DNA from: Geothrix sp. SG200
Lineage (GTDB): Bacteria; Acidobacteriota; Holophagae; Holophagales; Holophagaceae
Length of the DNA: 64,000 nucleotides
NCBI RefSeq assembly: GCF_022808935.1
Contig: NZ_JAKZFR010000001.1
Span: forward strand, 992,001 to 1,056,000
Reading direction: 5' to 3'
Positions 29,403-38,039 of the stretch are shown piece after piece. Numbering within the stretch: the stretch's first letter is position 1; each line of letters opens with the position of its first letter. Below the pieces are notes generated by a model. That model was not told the origin of the DNA. It worked only from the letters and a program-made list of their open reading frames with translations, and ran no database searches. The position numbers were made by a program, and so were the translations under genes.

Positions 29403-29587
29403 GGGGTTTCCTCCAAACCCATCCATCGTTCCACAGGGCTGCTCCGGTGCCGAGTGCTTTTCGTCAAAAAAGCGCTTCCCCGGTCTCCCCTGCCGCCCAT
29501 CCCGGGGTATTTCGCGTCAGGTGCGGGAAAAGCAGGGCTGTGGTAGGCTTCCCGGCAGACAAGTCCTGAGAGTGTTTGAGGTAGCAC

Positions 29588-29875
29588 ATGAATCCTGCGG
29601 TGCCGGAAGCGTCCTTGACCGCCCTGATGCATCTCCTGGCGGAGCAGGCACTTCTGGCCCTTGGTGTGCCCCATCCGATGATGAAGGAGATCCCTCCCGC
29701 GAACCCGGCGGTGGCCCGCTTCTACGTGGACCTGCTCGGTGTGCTCAAGGACAAGACCGAAGCTTCCCGGAACGATGCGGAAACGCGCCAGCTCGAGGAC
29801 CTCCTGTACGGACTGCGCATGCGACTGATGGACCTGAAGCCGGCGGCAGGCGTCCCCGAGGATCCCAAGTCATGA
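29588..29875 (+). CDS. DUF1844 protein
   Basis: 95 residues, almost entirely helical: LMHLLAEQALLALGVP, ARFYVDLLGVLKDKTE, ETRQLEDLLYGLRMRLMDL. The IDLL..LxxKT...L..LLYxLR pattern is DUF1844, of unknown function and common in Acidobacteriota and Myxococcota. Its stop overlaps an ATG of the next gene (ATGA). The 185-base gap upstream holds a TAGGCT hexamer at 29544 and no other feature I can name. Confidence 0.82.
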   Translation: MNPAVPEASLTALMHLLAEQALLALGVPHPMMKEIPPANPAVARFYVDLLGVLKDKTEASRNDAETRQLEDLLYGLRMRLMDLKPAAGVPEDPKS

Positions 29876-29892
29876 ACCTCGAAAGGAAGACC

Positions 29893-31758
29893 ATGGGACT
29901 CACCCGAATCTTCCGCGCGCTGGTTCTCGCGGCTTGCGCAGGGATTGGCGTCCTGCAGGCCGCCCCTGCGCCCTCGACCACCGGTCAGGCTGTGGCGCCT
30001 GCGGCGACGGCCACCGAATCGGCCATCGCCCTCAGCCATCGCGCGAACCATCTGTTCGAGGCCCTGTCGAAGGGGGATCCCGAAGCAGTGAGGGCCGCCC
30101 AGCTTGAAGTCGAGATGCTTCGCCGCACCTATTCCACGATGGATGTCACTCCGCTGGTGGAAGCCGCGGCCTTCTGGGCCCGCCAGAAAGGCCTGGCCGG
30201 TCGGCCCGAGCTCGGGCTGGAGGCGCTCCAGGCCGTGGAGCGGTGGGCGCCAGACCACCCGACCCTGCTCGGGACCAGGATCGCGCTGATGCGCCAGCAG
30301 GGGCCTCGGGGCTGGCTCTGGAGCTTCCCGGATCTCCTCCGCCTCACCCGTCAGCGCCTCGAGCAGCCTGCCCACCGCTGGCTCTGGCTGCTGCAGCACC
30401 TGGGGATCCTCCGGCTGAGCGCCACGCTGCTGCTATGGGGCTGGGCCCTCACCATGGGATTGCGCTATCGCCACGTGCTCCGGCACATCTGGGAGGAACC
30501 GCTCCAGCGCAAAGGGATCGATCCGACCCTGGCCGCCCTGATCGGGGCGATCATCCTTGCGGGGCCGGTGCTCCTGGGCCTGGATCCACTGGTGGCCGCC
30601 CTGGTCTGGCTCTTCCTGCTGGCCCCCTTCCTGCTGCCCATCGAGGTGAAGGTCACCGTCTTCATCATGCTGTTCCAGATGGTCCATCCCGTCCTCGCCG
30701 TCATGGAACCTCTCGCGGCCCGCGATCCGGCGCCCAGCATCGAGACCCTTCAGCTGCAGCCTCATGTACAGCCCATCCCGGCGGAGGCCTTGAGGCTGCT
30801 GCCCCCCACCGATCAGGCATTCCTCACTGGGTGGGAACAGCTCCAGAACCAGCAATGGAAGGAAGCCGAAGGGACCTTCCACGACCTGGTGGGCCGCCAT
30901 CCTGACCAGGCGGAAGTGTTGAACAACCTCGGCGTCGCCCGGTACCAGCTGGGGGATACCGCAGGCGCCGAGAAGACCTTCCAGGAGGCGCTGCGCGCTG
31001 GAACCCGGATGGAGATCCTCCTGAACCAGAGCGTCCTCGCCTTCAACCGGCTCGATACCACGCTGGGAGCCTCCAAGCAGGACGAGGCCAAGGCGGCGGA
31101 TCCCGAGGCCTATGCAAGTCTCATCGCCCTGAATGACGCACGGAAGGATGTGCGCGCCTACCCCATCCCCATGCCCGACACGGCCGCCCGGTCCGAGGCG
31201 CTCGCGGAAGCCGCCGGGACTCACAGCAAGGCGGGCCGGTTGCCCCTCTCCGAGCCGGCCTTCCTGGCGGCCTTCCTGCTGCCTCTCCTGGGCATCTCCG
31301 CCTTCCTCCTGCGGGTCCGGAGGAGCGTCCGCCTGGCCCATCCGGGGCAGTGCATCCGTTGCGGGGAGCCCTACCACACCACGGACAGCCCCGATCCCGA
31401 AGTCTGCTCGAAGTGCCACCACCTCTTCGTCCTGCGGGACGGTCTCCACACGGAGAGCCGGCGCAAGAAGCTCGATGAGGTGGCGGAGCACCAGCGGAAC
31501 ACGCGGTGGATCCACAAGACCCTGATCGTCCTGCTGCCGGGTTGCGATCTGGCCTTCCTGGGGGAGACGCGGGAGGCCCTGATGGAGTTCATCCCCCTGT
31601 GCCTCGCCGCGGGCATGGTCCTCGCTACCGGACGCTCGGTGAGGTACCCGGGAGAGGCCATCCCCGATCCCACCTCCACGTGGATGGCCCTCGGAGCGGT
31701 CCTGGTCGCCGTGTTCTACCTCCGCTCCTGGCTGAAACTGTTCCTGAGGAGGGCCTGA
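29893..31758 (+). CDS. Membrane TPR protein with zinc ribbon
   Basis: 621 residues from the ATG at 29893, which has AAGGAAG upstream; the ATG at 29872 overlaps the DUF1844 stop and would add seven residues. Order: signal peptide, helical domain, three membrane helices (about 175-285), TPR pair (WKEAEGTFHDLVGRHPDQAEVLNNLGVARY), another membrane helix, a zinc ribbon CIRC...CSKCHH, and three C-terminal helices. Unnamed. It resembles co-chaperone-like or secretion-scaffold proteins and is likely co-expressed with the DUF4388 gene. Confidence 0.78.
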   Translation: MGLTRIFRALVLAACAGIGVLQAAPAPSTTGQAVAPAATATESAIALSHRANHLFEALSKGDPEAVRAAQLEVEMLRRTYSTMDVTPLVEAAAFWARQKGLAGRPELGLEALQAVERWAPDHPTLLGTRIALMRQQGPRGWLWSFPDLLRLTRQRLEQPAHRWLWLLQHLGILRLSATLLLWGWALTMGLRYRHVLRHIWEEPLQRKGIDPTLAALIGAIILAGPVLLGLDPLVAALVWLFLLAPFLLPIEVKVTVFIMLFQMVHPVLAVMEPLAARDPAPSIETLQLQPHVQPIPAEALRLLPPTDQAFLTGWEQLQNQQWKEAEGTFHDLVGRHPDQAEVLNNLGVARYQLGDTAGAEKTFQEALRAGTRMEILLNQSVLAFNRLDTTLGASKQDEAKAADPEAYASLIALNDARKDVRAYPIPMPDTAARSEALAEAAGTHSKAGRLPLSEPAFLAAFLLPLLGISAFLLRVRRSVRLAHPGQCIRCGEPYHTTDSPDPEVCSKCHHLFVLRDGLHTESRRKKLDEVAEHQRNTRWIHKTLIVLLPGCDLAFLGETREALMEFIPLCLAAGMVLATGRSVRYPGEAIPDPTSTWMALGAVLVAVFYLRSWLKLFLRRA

Positions 31759-31759
31759 A

Positions 31760-32920
31760 ATGGCGCTGGAAGGATCCCTCCGGGACTTCGACCTCTTCTC
31801 CCTGTTCAACATGATCAAGATCCAGGGGAAGAACGGCACCCTGGTGCTGTCCCAGGGGCAGGAGTTCGTCAAAGTCTTCTTCGAGAACGGCGAGATCGTC
31901 GGCTGCGACTCGAACCAGGTCCGCATGGAGGACCGCCTGGGCACCATGCTCGTTCGCCTGGGGCGGCTCACCGGCGAGGAGCTCCTGGGCATGGTCCAGG
32001 TCCAGCGGCAGACCCTCAAGCGCATGGGGACTCTGCTCCTCGAGAGCGGCAAGGTCACCCCCACGGATCTCCAGGACGCGCTCTTCAACCAGGCCACCGC
32101 CATCCTCCACCGCACCTTCCGCTGGGTGGAGGGGGACTACCGCTTCGATTCCTTCCTGCCGACGGACCTGGATCGGGAGCACTTCGTACCGATCCCCGTG
32201 GACACGGTGCTGATGGAGGCCGCCCGCATCCAGGACGAGTGGCCCGAGGTGGAGCGCCGCCTGCCGGGGCTCGACACGCCTCTCGGGAAATCGCCCAGGG
32301 CCCAGGCCCTCCACCTCGACATCGACCGCGAAGTCTCGTCGGTGCTGGATGGGAAGGGGCAGGTGCACGGATCCTCGGGGCTCACCCATGAGCAGGAGAT
32401 GGTCCTCTCCTATTTCGACCATCCCCAGAGCGCCCGGGAGATCACGCAGATCAGCCGCTACGAGGAGCTGGATACCTGCAAGGCCATCGCGGATCTCCTG
32501 GAGGCGGGCCTGCTGGAGACCAAATCGGGAGACACCGCGGTCAAGGTGATCCGACCCTGGGTTGAAGGCCACCCCGACCTGGCGCCCGAGACCTGGGAGC
32601 CCAGCCCGCTCTTGTGGCCCCTGGTCGTGCTGGGATTCGCCGTTCCGCTGGCGATGTACGTGCCCAACCAGCGCGGCTCCGTGAACCTGGGGCTGGCCAG
32701 CCTCCAGCCGGTGGATGTCCGGGTCGTTCCGGAAGGGGCCACGCGCCTCCGGCATGAATGGGCGCTCCGCATGGCCGCTCCCAAGGGCGGCGGATCGGCG
32801 CTGGCGAAGCTGCTGGGGAGCTCCGTGGACGGGAAGAATCCCGTTCCCGACCTGACCAGCCTCCCTGACCCCATGGCCCCGGCCAAGGCTCCCGACCCCG
32901 CCCCGCGGGACAAGCGATAA
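31760..32920 (+). CDS. DUF4388 (PATAN-like) protein with membrane anchor
   Basis: 386 residues. The N-terminal DUF4388 domain (about 1-115: LEGSLRDFDLFSLFNMIKIQGKNGTLVL...FENGEIVGCDS) is typical of signalling proteins in Acidobacteriota and Myxococcota. A winged-helix-like part (about 205-265) follows, then one membrane helix (about 285-302) and a disordered tail ending PAPRDKR. The ribosome binding site is AGGAGGG inside the end of the previous gene. Confidence 0.82.
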   Translation: MALEGSLRDFDLFSLFNMIKIQGKNGTLVLSQGQEFVKVFFENGEIVGCDSNQVRMEDRLGTMLVRLGRLTGEELLGMVQVQRQTLKRMGTLLLESGKVTPTDLQDALFNQATAILHRTFRWVEGDYRFDSFLPTDLDREHFVPIPVDTVLMEAARIQDEWPEVERRLPGLDTPLGKSPRAQALHLDIDREVSSVLDGKGQVHGSSGLTHEQEMVLSYFDHPQSAREITQISRYEELDTCKAIADLLEAGLLETKSGDTAVKVIRPWVEGHPDLAPETWEPSPLLWPLVVLGFAVPLAMYVPNQRGSVNLGLASLQPVDVRVVPEGATRLRHEWALRMAAPKGGGSALAKLLGSSVDGKNPVPDLTSLPDPMAPAKAPDPAPRDKR

Positions 32921-32929
32921 GGATTTCCG

Positions 32930-33517
32930 ATGTTCGTGCACCAGCGCCAGGGCTGCCTGGAGGTGATCTGCGGCCCCATGTTCTCGGGCAAGTCCGAGGA
33001 GCTGATCCGGCGCATCAAGCGGGCCATCATCGCCCGGCAGAAGGTCCAGGTCTTCAAGCCGGCCCTGGATGACCGCTACGACGTCTCCGCCATCGCCAGC
33101 CACAGCCAGCGCAAGCACGACGCCATCCCGGTGAAGGACAGCGTGGAGCTGGCGCGTCATTTGGATCCGGAAGCCGAGGTGGTGGCCCTGGACGAGGTGC
33201 AGTTCATGGACGAGGGCCTCATCCCCATCATTGAGGATCTGGCCGACCGGGGCGTGCGCGTCATCGCCGGCGGCCTCGACCAGGACTCCAACGGCGAGCC
33301 CTTCGGCATCATGCCCATCCTTCTGGCCAAGGCCGAGTACGTCACCAAGCTCCAGGCCATCTGCATGGTGTGCGGGGCCCTGGCCGGCCGCACCCAGCGC
33401 ATGGTGCAGACCGGCGGCCAGGTGCTGGTGGGCGCCGCCGAGGCCTACGAGGCCCGCTGCCGCCACTGCCACGAGACGCCCCACGCCACCGGCCCGCGGA
33501 TGCTCGAAGGGGAGTGA
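32930..33517 (+). CDS. tdk: Thymidine kinase (type II)
   Basis: Salvages thymidine to dTMP. It has 195 residues with P-loop GPMFSGKS at 15-22, [13 protein letters not shown] (Walker B-like) and two zinc-binding Cys pairs (CMVCG and CRHCHE). Length and zinc site are those of the TK1-like bacterial family. Confidence 0.96.
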   Translation: MFVHQRQGCLEVICGPMFSGKSEELIRRIKRAIIARQKVQVFKPALDDRYDVSAIASHSQRKHDAIPVKDSVELARHLDPEAEVVALDEVQFMDEGLIPIIEDLADRGVRVIAGGLDQDSNGEPFGIMPILLAKAEYVTKLQAICMVCGALAGRTQRMVQTGGQVLVGAAEAYEARCRHCHETPHATGPRMLEGE

Positions 33518-33531
33518 CTCTCCTGGGAATA

Positions 33532-33546
33532 TTGACACTCCGTCAA
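33532..33546. promoter_or_regulatory. Candidate operator TTGAC-N5-GTCAA
   Basis: A 15-base inverted repeat, 14 bases after the tdk stop and 151 bases before the acyl-CoA dehydrogenase start, in an otherwise empty 180-base gap. The form suits a dimeric repressor of the TetR or MerR type that controls acyl-CoA metabolism; the link is inferred from position only. Confidence 0.4.
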
Positions 33547-33697
33547 AGCGATTCCTGCCGCGACAGGAAGCTGGGGCGTGGGGGCGGCTGCTCTGCTGTC
33601 TGGGGTTCTGGGGGGCGCTAGACTGGCCCCGACGCGCTGCCGCAGCGTCGTTTTCCCACTCCCCGCCCGAGGCTTCAGGGCAATCCAGGAGGTTTCC

Positions 33698-34888
33698 ATG
33701 GCCGGCGCCTACGCCACGTTCACCCACATCACCGACTACATGGGCTTCGAGGGCCTGCTCACCGAGGAAGAACGGATGATCCGCGAGACCGCGCGGAAGT
33801 TCGTCAACGCCGAGGTGCTGCCCATCATCGAGAAGCATGCCCAGGATCAGACCTTCCCCAAGCACCTCATCCCCAAGATGGGCGAGCTGGGCTTCTTCGG
33901 CCCTGCGCTGCCCGAGGAGTACGGCTGCATGGGCGTCTCCAACGTGGCCTACGGCATCCTCATGTACGAACTGGAGCGGGGCGATTCCGGCCTGCGCTCC
34001 TTCGCCTCCGTCCAGGGCAGCCTCGTCATGTGGCCCATCTACGCCTATGGCAGCGAGGAGCAGAAGCGGTACTGGCTGCCCAAGCTGGCCACGGGCGAGA
34101 AGATCGGCTGCTTCGGCCTCACCGAGCCCGACTTCGGCTCCAACCCCGGCGGCATGCTCACGAAGGCCGTCCGTGAGCCCGGCGGCAAGTGGCGCATCAA
34201 TGGCACGAAGATGTGGATCACCAACGGCACTGTGGCCGACGTGGCCGTGGTGTGGGCCCAGACCGAAGACGGCATCCGCGGCTTCCTGGTAGAGAAGGGC
34301 ACGCCCGGCTTCAGCGCCCCCGAGATGAAGGGCAAGTGGAGCCTGCGCGCCTCCACCACCTCCGAGCTGGTGCTGGAGGACGTCATCGTGGACGAGGCCA
34401 AGTCGCTGCTCCCCAACGTGAAGGGCCTCAAGGGCCCCCTGGGTTGCCTGACCCAGGCCCGCTACGGCATTGCCTGGGGCGCGCTCGGTGCCGCGGACGC
34501 CTGCTACCAGTGCGCCTTGGACTATGCGAAGACCCGCATCCAGTTCGACAAGCCCATCGCCAGCTTCCAGCTCCAGCAGGAGAAGCTGGCCTGGATGGTC
34601 ACCGAGCTGACCAAGGGCCAGCTGCTCGTGCACCAGCTGGGCCGCCTGAAGGACGCCAAGACGTTCACGCCTGCCCAGGTCTCCATGGCCAAGATGAACA
34701 ACGTGAACGTCGCCCTCGAGATCTGCCGCAAAGCCCGCACCATCCTCGGCGCCAACGGCATCCTCGACGAGTATCCGGTCATGCGCCACATGGCCAATCT
34801 CGAAAGCGTCTACACCTACGAGGGCACGCACGATATGCACACCCTCGTCATCGGCCAGGAAGTGACTGGGATTCCCGCTTACCGCTGA
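33698..34888 (+). CDS. Acyl-CoA dehydrogenase, glutaryl-CoA dehydrogenase-like
   Basis: 396-residue FAD flavoenzyme. Sequence blocks follow human and bacterial GCDH closely: SVQGSLVMWPIYAYGSEEQK, CFGLTEPDFGSNPGGM, TKMWITNGTVADVAVVWAQ, and the C-terminal ESVYTYEGTHDMHTL, whose Glu in YEGTHD is the catalytic base. The likely reaction is oxidation and decarboxylation of glutaryl-CoA to crotonyl-CoA in lysine or aromatic breakdown. AGGAGG precedes the ATG. TAGACT at 33619 may be a -10. Confidence 0.88.
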   Translation: MAGAYATFTHITDYMGFEGLLTEEERMIRETARKFVNAEVLPIIEKHAQDQTFPKHLIPKMGELGFFGPALPEEYGCMGVSNVAYGILMYELERGDSGLRSFASVQGSLVMWPIYAYGSEEQKRYWLPKLATGEKIGCFGLTEPDFGSNPGGMLTKAVREPGGKWRINGTKMWITNGTVADVAVVWAQTEDGIRGFLVEKGTPGFSAPEMKGKWSLRASTTSELVLEDVIVDEAKSLLPNVKGLKGPLGCLTQARYGIAWGALGAADACYQCALDYAKTRIQFDKPIASFQLQQEKLAWMVTELTKGQLLVHQLGRLKDAKTFTPAQVSMAKMNNVNVALEICRKARTILGANGILDEYPVMRHMANLESVYTYEGTHDMHTLVIGQEVTGIPAYR

Positions 34889-34900
34889 TCGCGGTTTCCG

Positions 34901-34938
34901 GCGCAGAAAAACGGGCCGCGCGGCCCGTTTTTCTGCGC
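34901..34938 (+). terminator. Rho-independent terminator after the acyl-CoA dehydrogenase
   Basis: GCGCAGAAAAACGGGCCG and CGGCCCGTTTTTCTGCGC form a near-perfect hairpin with a T5 tract in the right arm. It ends 12 bases before the patatin ATG, so the patatin gene must start transcription inside or right after it. Confidence 0.85.
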
Positions 34939-34950
34939 ATAAAATGCCGG

Positions 34951-35919
34951 ATGCCCAAACCCTTCCGCATCCTCTCCATCGACGGCGGTGGTATCCGCGG
35001 CCTCATTCCCGCGCTGGTGCTGGCGGAGCTGGAGCGGCGGACTCGGCGGTCCATCTCCGATTGTTTCGACCTCATCGCCGGCACCAGCACAGGGGGCATC
35101 TTGGCCCTGGGGCTCGCGGTGCCGGGTCAGGGCGGGCGTCCCCGCTACTCGGCCCAGGACCTGGGCGGCCTCTACCTGAAGGAGGGGGCCCGGATCTTCG
35201 ACGAGAGCCTCTGGCGGCGCCTTACGAATCCCATGGGCCTGCGGGCGGCGAAGTACCCGTCGGACGGCCTCGAGGGCGTCCTGGCGCAGTACTTCGGCGA
35301 GGCCCGCCTCAAGGACGCTCTGGTGGAGGTGTTGGTGACGGCCTACGACCTCGAGAAGCGGGACGCCTTCTTCTACCGCCGCCGGCGGGCCCGTGCGAAC
35401 GCCCGTTACGACGTGCCCATGCGCGTGGCGGCCCGCGGCACCAGCGCTGCGCCCACCTACTTCGAGCCCCTGCTGGTGTCCTGGCCTGGGGATCGCGACG
35501 TGCTGGTGGACGGTGGCGTCTTCGCGAACAACCCGGCCATGTGCGCCTACGCGGAGGCCCGGCAGGGACTGGGCGGGAGCGCCGAGGATATCCTGCTGGT
35601 GTCCCTGGGCACGGGCATCCACGCCACGCCCTACCGCTACGAGGAGGCGAAGGGCTGGGGCGTGGCGGGCTGGGCCCGGCCCATCCTGGATGTCATCTTC
35701 GATGGCGTGGCGGACACCGTGGACTACCAGCTGCGCCAGCTCCTTCCTGCCGGTGCGGACGGCAGGCCGCGCTACCTCCGCTTCCAGACGGACCTCGATG
35801 CAGGTCTCAGCGAGATGGATGACGCCAGCCCCGAGCATCTCGAAGGCCTGCGACGCGCGGCGGAGGCCATTCTCCGCCGCCAGGCCCCGGCCTTCGAGGC
35901 GCTGGTGGCGTCGCTCTGA
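34951..35919 (+). CDS. Patatin-like phospholipase
   Basis: 322-residue serine acyl hydrolase. The oxyanion loop DGGGIRG is at 11-17, nucleophile Ser46 in GTSTGG, and the dyad Asp near 187 in VDGGVFANNP. RGTSAAPTYFEPL is also typical. No signal peptide, so cytosolic or membrane-associated. No ribosome binding site: TAAAAT lies 5 bases before the ATG, fitting a leaderless mRNA. Confidence 0.92.
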   Translation: MPKPFRILSIDGGGIRGLIPALVLAELERRTRRSISDCFDLIAGTSTGGILALGLAVPGQGGRPRYSAQDLGGLYLKEGARIFDESLWRRLTNPMGLRAAKYPSDGLEGVLAQYFGEARLKDALVEVLVTAYDLEKRDAFFYRRRRARANARYDVPMRVAARGTSAAPTYFEPLLVSWPGDRDVLVDGGVFANNPAMCAYAEARQGLGGSAEDILLVSLGTGIHATPYRYEEAKGWGVAGWARPILDVIFDGVADTVDYQLRQLLPAGADGRPRYLRFQTDLDAGLSEMDDASPEHLEGLRRAAEAILRRQAPAFEALVASL

Positions 35920-35920
35920 G

Positions 35921-36394
35921 CTACCGCGCCTTCTCGGTGCGCACCACCAGCACGTCGCAGGGCGCGAGCCTCACCACCCGGGCCGCGGTGCTGCCGAACA
36001 GCAGCCGCTCCAGGGTGGAATGGCCCACCTGGGCCACCACCAGCAGGGTCGTCGGGTCCGCCGCGGACACCAGCTCCTCCGCGGGCCCGCCCCACTTCAC
36101 GATGACCTCGGTGCCGCCGAACGGCTTGACCCAGGATTCAAGCTGCTCCCGGGCATGGTCTTCCATGTTCTTCAGCCAGGCGGGGTCGGGAAGGGCGATC
36201 TGGGCTTCGGGCAGCATGGGGGCGGGAGGCTGGAGCACGTGCATGGCTACCAGGGGCACGCCGCAACGGGATGCCCAGTTCCCGGCACGCTCCAGCGCCT
36301 GCTTCGAGGCTTCGGAGAAGTCCACACCCACCAGCACCCGCGTGATCACGGCGGCCTCCGTCGGATGCCCCAAAGATACGTCCAGGTCATCCAT
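35921..36394 (-). CDS. Universal stress protein (UspA family)
   Basis: 157 residues. LVGVDFSEASKQAL near the N-terminus and the ATP-type C-terminal motif QVGHSTLERLLFGSTAARVVRL (G-x2-S-x9-G-S-T) mark an ATP-binding Usp. The first 16 residues (MDDLDVSLGHPTEAA) precede the normal Usp start, so a later GTG at VITRVLVG is possible. It is convergent with the patatin gene, one base apart. Confidence 0.9.
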   Translation of the reverse strand: MDDLDVSLGHPTEAAVITRVLVGVDFSEASKQALERAGNWASRCGVPLVAMHVLQPPAPMLPEAQIALPDPAWLKNMEDHAREQLESWVKPFGGTEVIVKWGGPAEELVSAADPTTLLVVAQVGHSTLERLLFGSTAARVVRLAPCDVLVVRTEKAR

Positions 36395-36420
36395 CGGTGC
36401 CGTTTTTTTTCAGGAGGGGG

Positions 36421-36448
36421 TTGAAATACGAGTTTAAACACGTAAAAT
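36421..36448 (+). promoter_or_regulatory. Candidate promoter of the pirin pair
   Basis: TTGAAA (36421-36426), 16 bases, TAAAAT (36443-36448). The expected start of transcription would fall at the AGGAGG site (36455-36460) of the first pirin, giving an almost leaderless message, so spacing weakens the call. Confidence 0.35.
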
Positions 36449-36464
36449 GGATCCAGGAGGCGCC

Positions 36465-37163
36465 ATGATCACGCTGCGACCTGCTGGAGCCAGGGGCCAC
36501 TTCGATTTCGGATGGCTCGACACCCGCCACACCTTCTCCTTCGGGGAATACTTCGATCCCGAGCACACCCAGTTCCACGCCCTGCGCGTGCTGAACGAAG
36601 ACCGCGTCCAGCCCGGCAAGGGGTTCGGCACCCATGGCCACCGGGACATGGAGATCCTCACCTGGGTGCTCTCAGGCGCCCTGGAGCACCGCGACAGCCT
36701 GGGGACGCATGGCGTCATCCGGCCGGGCGAAGCCCAGGTCATGAGTGCCGGCACCGGCATCCGCCACAGCGAGTTCAACGCTTCGGCCACAGACCCGGTG
36801 CACTTCCTCCAGATCTGGATCGTACCCGAGCGCCAAGGCCTTGCCCCCCGCTACGACCAGGTGGCCTTCCCCGGCCCTGAGCTGGAAAACCGCCTCCGGC
36901 TCATCGCCAGCCCGGACGGGGCGGAGGGGTCCGTGAAGCTATTCCAGGATGTGAAGGTCTTCGCGGCGCGTCTCAATCCCGGCCGCGAAGTCCAGGCCAC
37001 GGTGCCAGCCGGGCGCGCCGGCTTCCTCCATGTGGCCAAGGGAACCGTGACGCTCAACGGCGCGGCCATGAACGCCGGAGACGCGGCGCGCATCGAAGGG
37101 GAACCCTCCCTCACCGTGGCGGCCGGATCGCCCGCTGAAGTCCTGTTCTTCGATCTCGCCTGA
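36465..37163 (+). CDS. Pirin-family protein (YhhW-like bicupin)
   Basis: 232-residue bicupin. The metal-binding N-terminal cupin carries FGTHGHRDMEILTWVLSG and GEAQVMSAGTGIRHSEFN, with the His-x-His, later His and Glu expected of iron pirins and quercetinase-type enzymes. The C-terminal cupin (GRAGFLHVAKGTVTLNG) lacks metal ligands. AGGAGG precedes the ATG at 36465. The second pirin gene starts 9 bases later. Confidence 0.9.
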   Translation: MITLRPAGARGHFDFGWLDTRHTFSFGEYFDPEHTQFHALRVLNEDRVQPGKGFGTHGHRDMEILTWVLSGALEHRDSLGTHGVIRPGEAQVMSAGTGIRHSEFNASATDPVHFLQIWIVPERQGLAPRYDQVAFPGPELENRLRLIASPDGAEGSVKLFQDVKVFAARLNPGREVQATVPAGRAGFLHVAKGTVTLNGAAMNAGDAARIEGEPSLTVAAGSPAEVLFFDLA

Positions 37164-37172
37164 GGTTCCGCC

Positions 37173-38039
37173 ATGACCATCAAACCTGTCGCCACCCTCG
37201 TGTCCGGCCTCCCCACGGAGGACGGCAATCGTGTTCCCTTGACCCGTCTGGTGCCCGGTCAGGGACACCGGGGGGCCGACGCCTTCCGCGCCATGGATCC
37301 CTTCCTGCTCATGGATCACTTCGGTCCCATGGTGCTGCCGCCGGGCACGGATGCGGGCTTCCCGCCCCACCCCCACAAAGGCTTCCAGACCCTCACCTAC
37401 CTCATCCAGGGGGCCTTCCGGCACCGGGACAGCACGGGCGGATCCGGTCTGCTGCGGCCCGGTGGCGCCCAGCTCATGAATGCGGGCTCGGGCATCGTCC
37501 ACGAGGAGATGCCGGTGCCCGAACACCTCGAGACCGGCGGCCCCATCGAAGGTGTGCAGCTCTGGATCAACCTGCCCAAGGCGGCCAAGGGATCCGCGCC
37601 CGGCTACACGGACCTCCAGCCGGAGGCCATGCCCTGGCAGGCCCTGCCCGGCGGTCGGCTTCGCGTGCTGGCGGGCACCTGGGCCGGCGTGACGGGTCCC
37701 GCGCAGACTCCGGCGCGGATTGCCTATGCCCACCTGGAGCTGGAAGCCGGCGCCCGCTTCCAGCAGGCGATCCCGGAGGGCTGGATCGCCGCCGTAGTGC
37801 CCCTGCACGGCACCGTCCGGGTGGAGGGCACCGAGGTTCCCGCGGATACCGTGGCCCTGCTGGGCGAAGGAGACACTCTGGCGCTGGAAACGGCGACACC
37901 CGCGAGCCTCATGCTGTTGGCGGGGGAACCCATCCGGGAACCCATCGCCCACTACGGTCCCTTCGTGATGAACACCCGGGATGAGATCGAGGAGGCCATC
38001 CGGGACTACCAGGAAGGGCGCATGGGACACCTCGACTGA
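37173..38039 (+). CDS. Pirin-family protein, second copy
   Basis: 288 residues, clearly a different subfamily from the gene before it: PFLLMDHFGP, FPPHPHKGFQTLTYLIQG and AGSGIVHEEMP carry the His-x-His...Glu cupin metal set. The C-terminus ends NTRDEIEEAIRDYQEGRMG, a pirin signature. Tandem pirins suggest a joint redox or flavonoid-type stress role; the substrate is unknown. Confidence 0.92.
   Translation: MTIKPVATLVSGLPTEDGNRVPLTRLVPGQGHRGADAFRAMDPFLLMDHFGPMVLPPGTDAGFPPHPHKGFQTLTYLIQGAFRHRDSTGGSGLLRPGGAQLMNAGSGIVHEEMPVPEHLETGGPIEGVQLWINLPKAAKGSAPGYTDLQPEAMPWQALPGGRLRVLAGTWAGVTGPAQTPARIAYAHLELEAGARFQQAIPEGWIAAVVPLHGTVRVEGTEVPADTVALLGEGDTLALETATPASLMLLAGEPIREPIAHYGPFVMNTRDEIEEAIRDYQEGRMGHLD

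Noticed and set aside
31625-34840. Open frame of over 1000 codons on the minus strand
   Set aside because: It runs antisense to four recognised genes (DUF4388, tdk, acyl-CoA dehydrogenase and the end of the TPR gene) and has no domain-like sequence.
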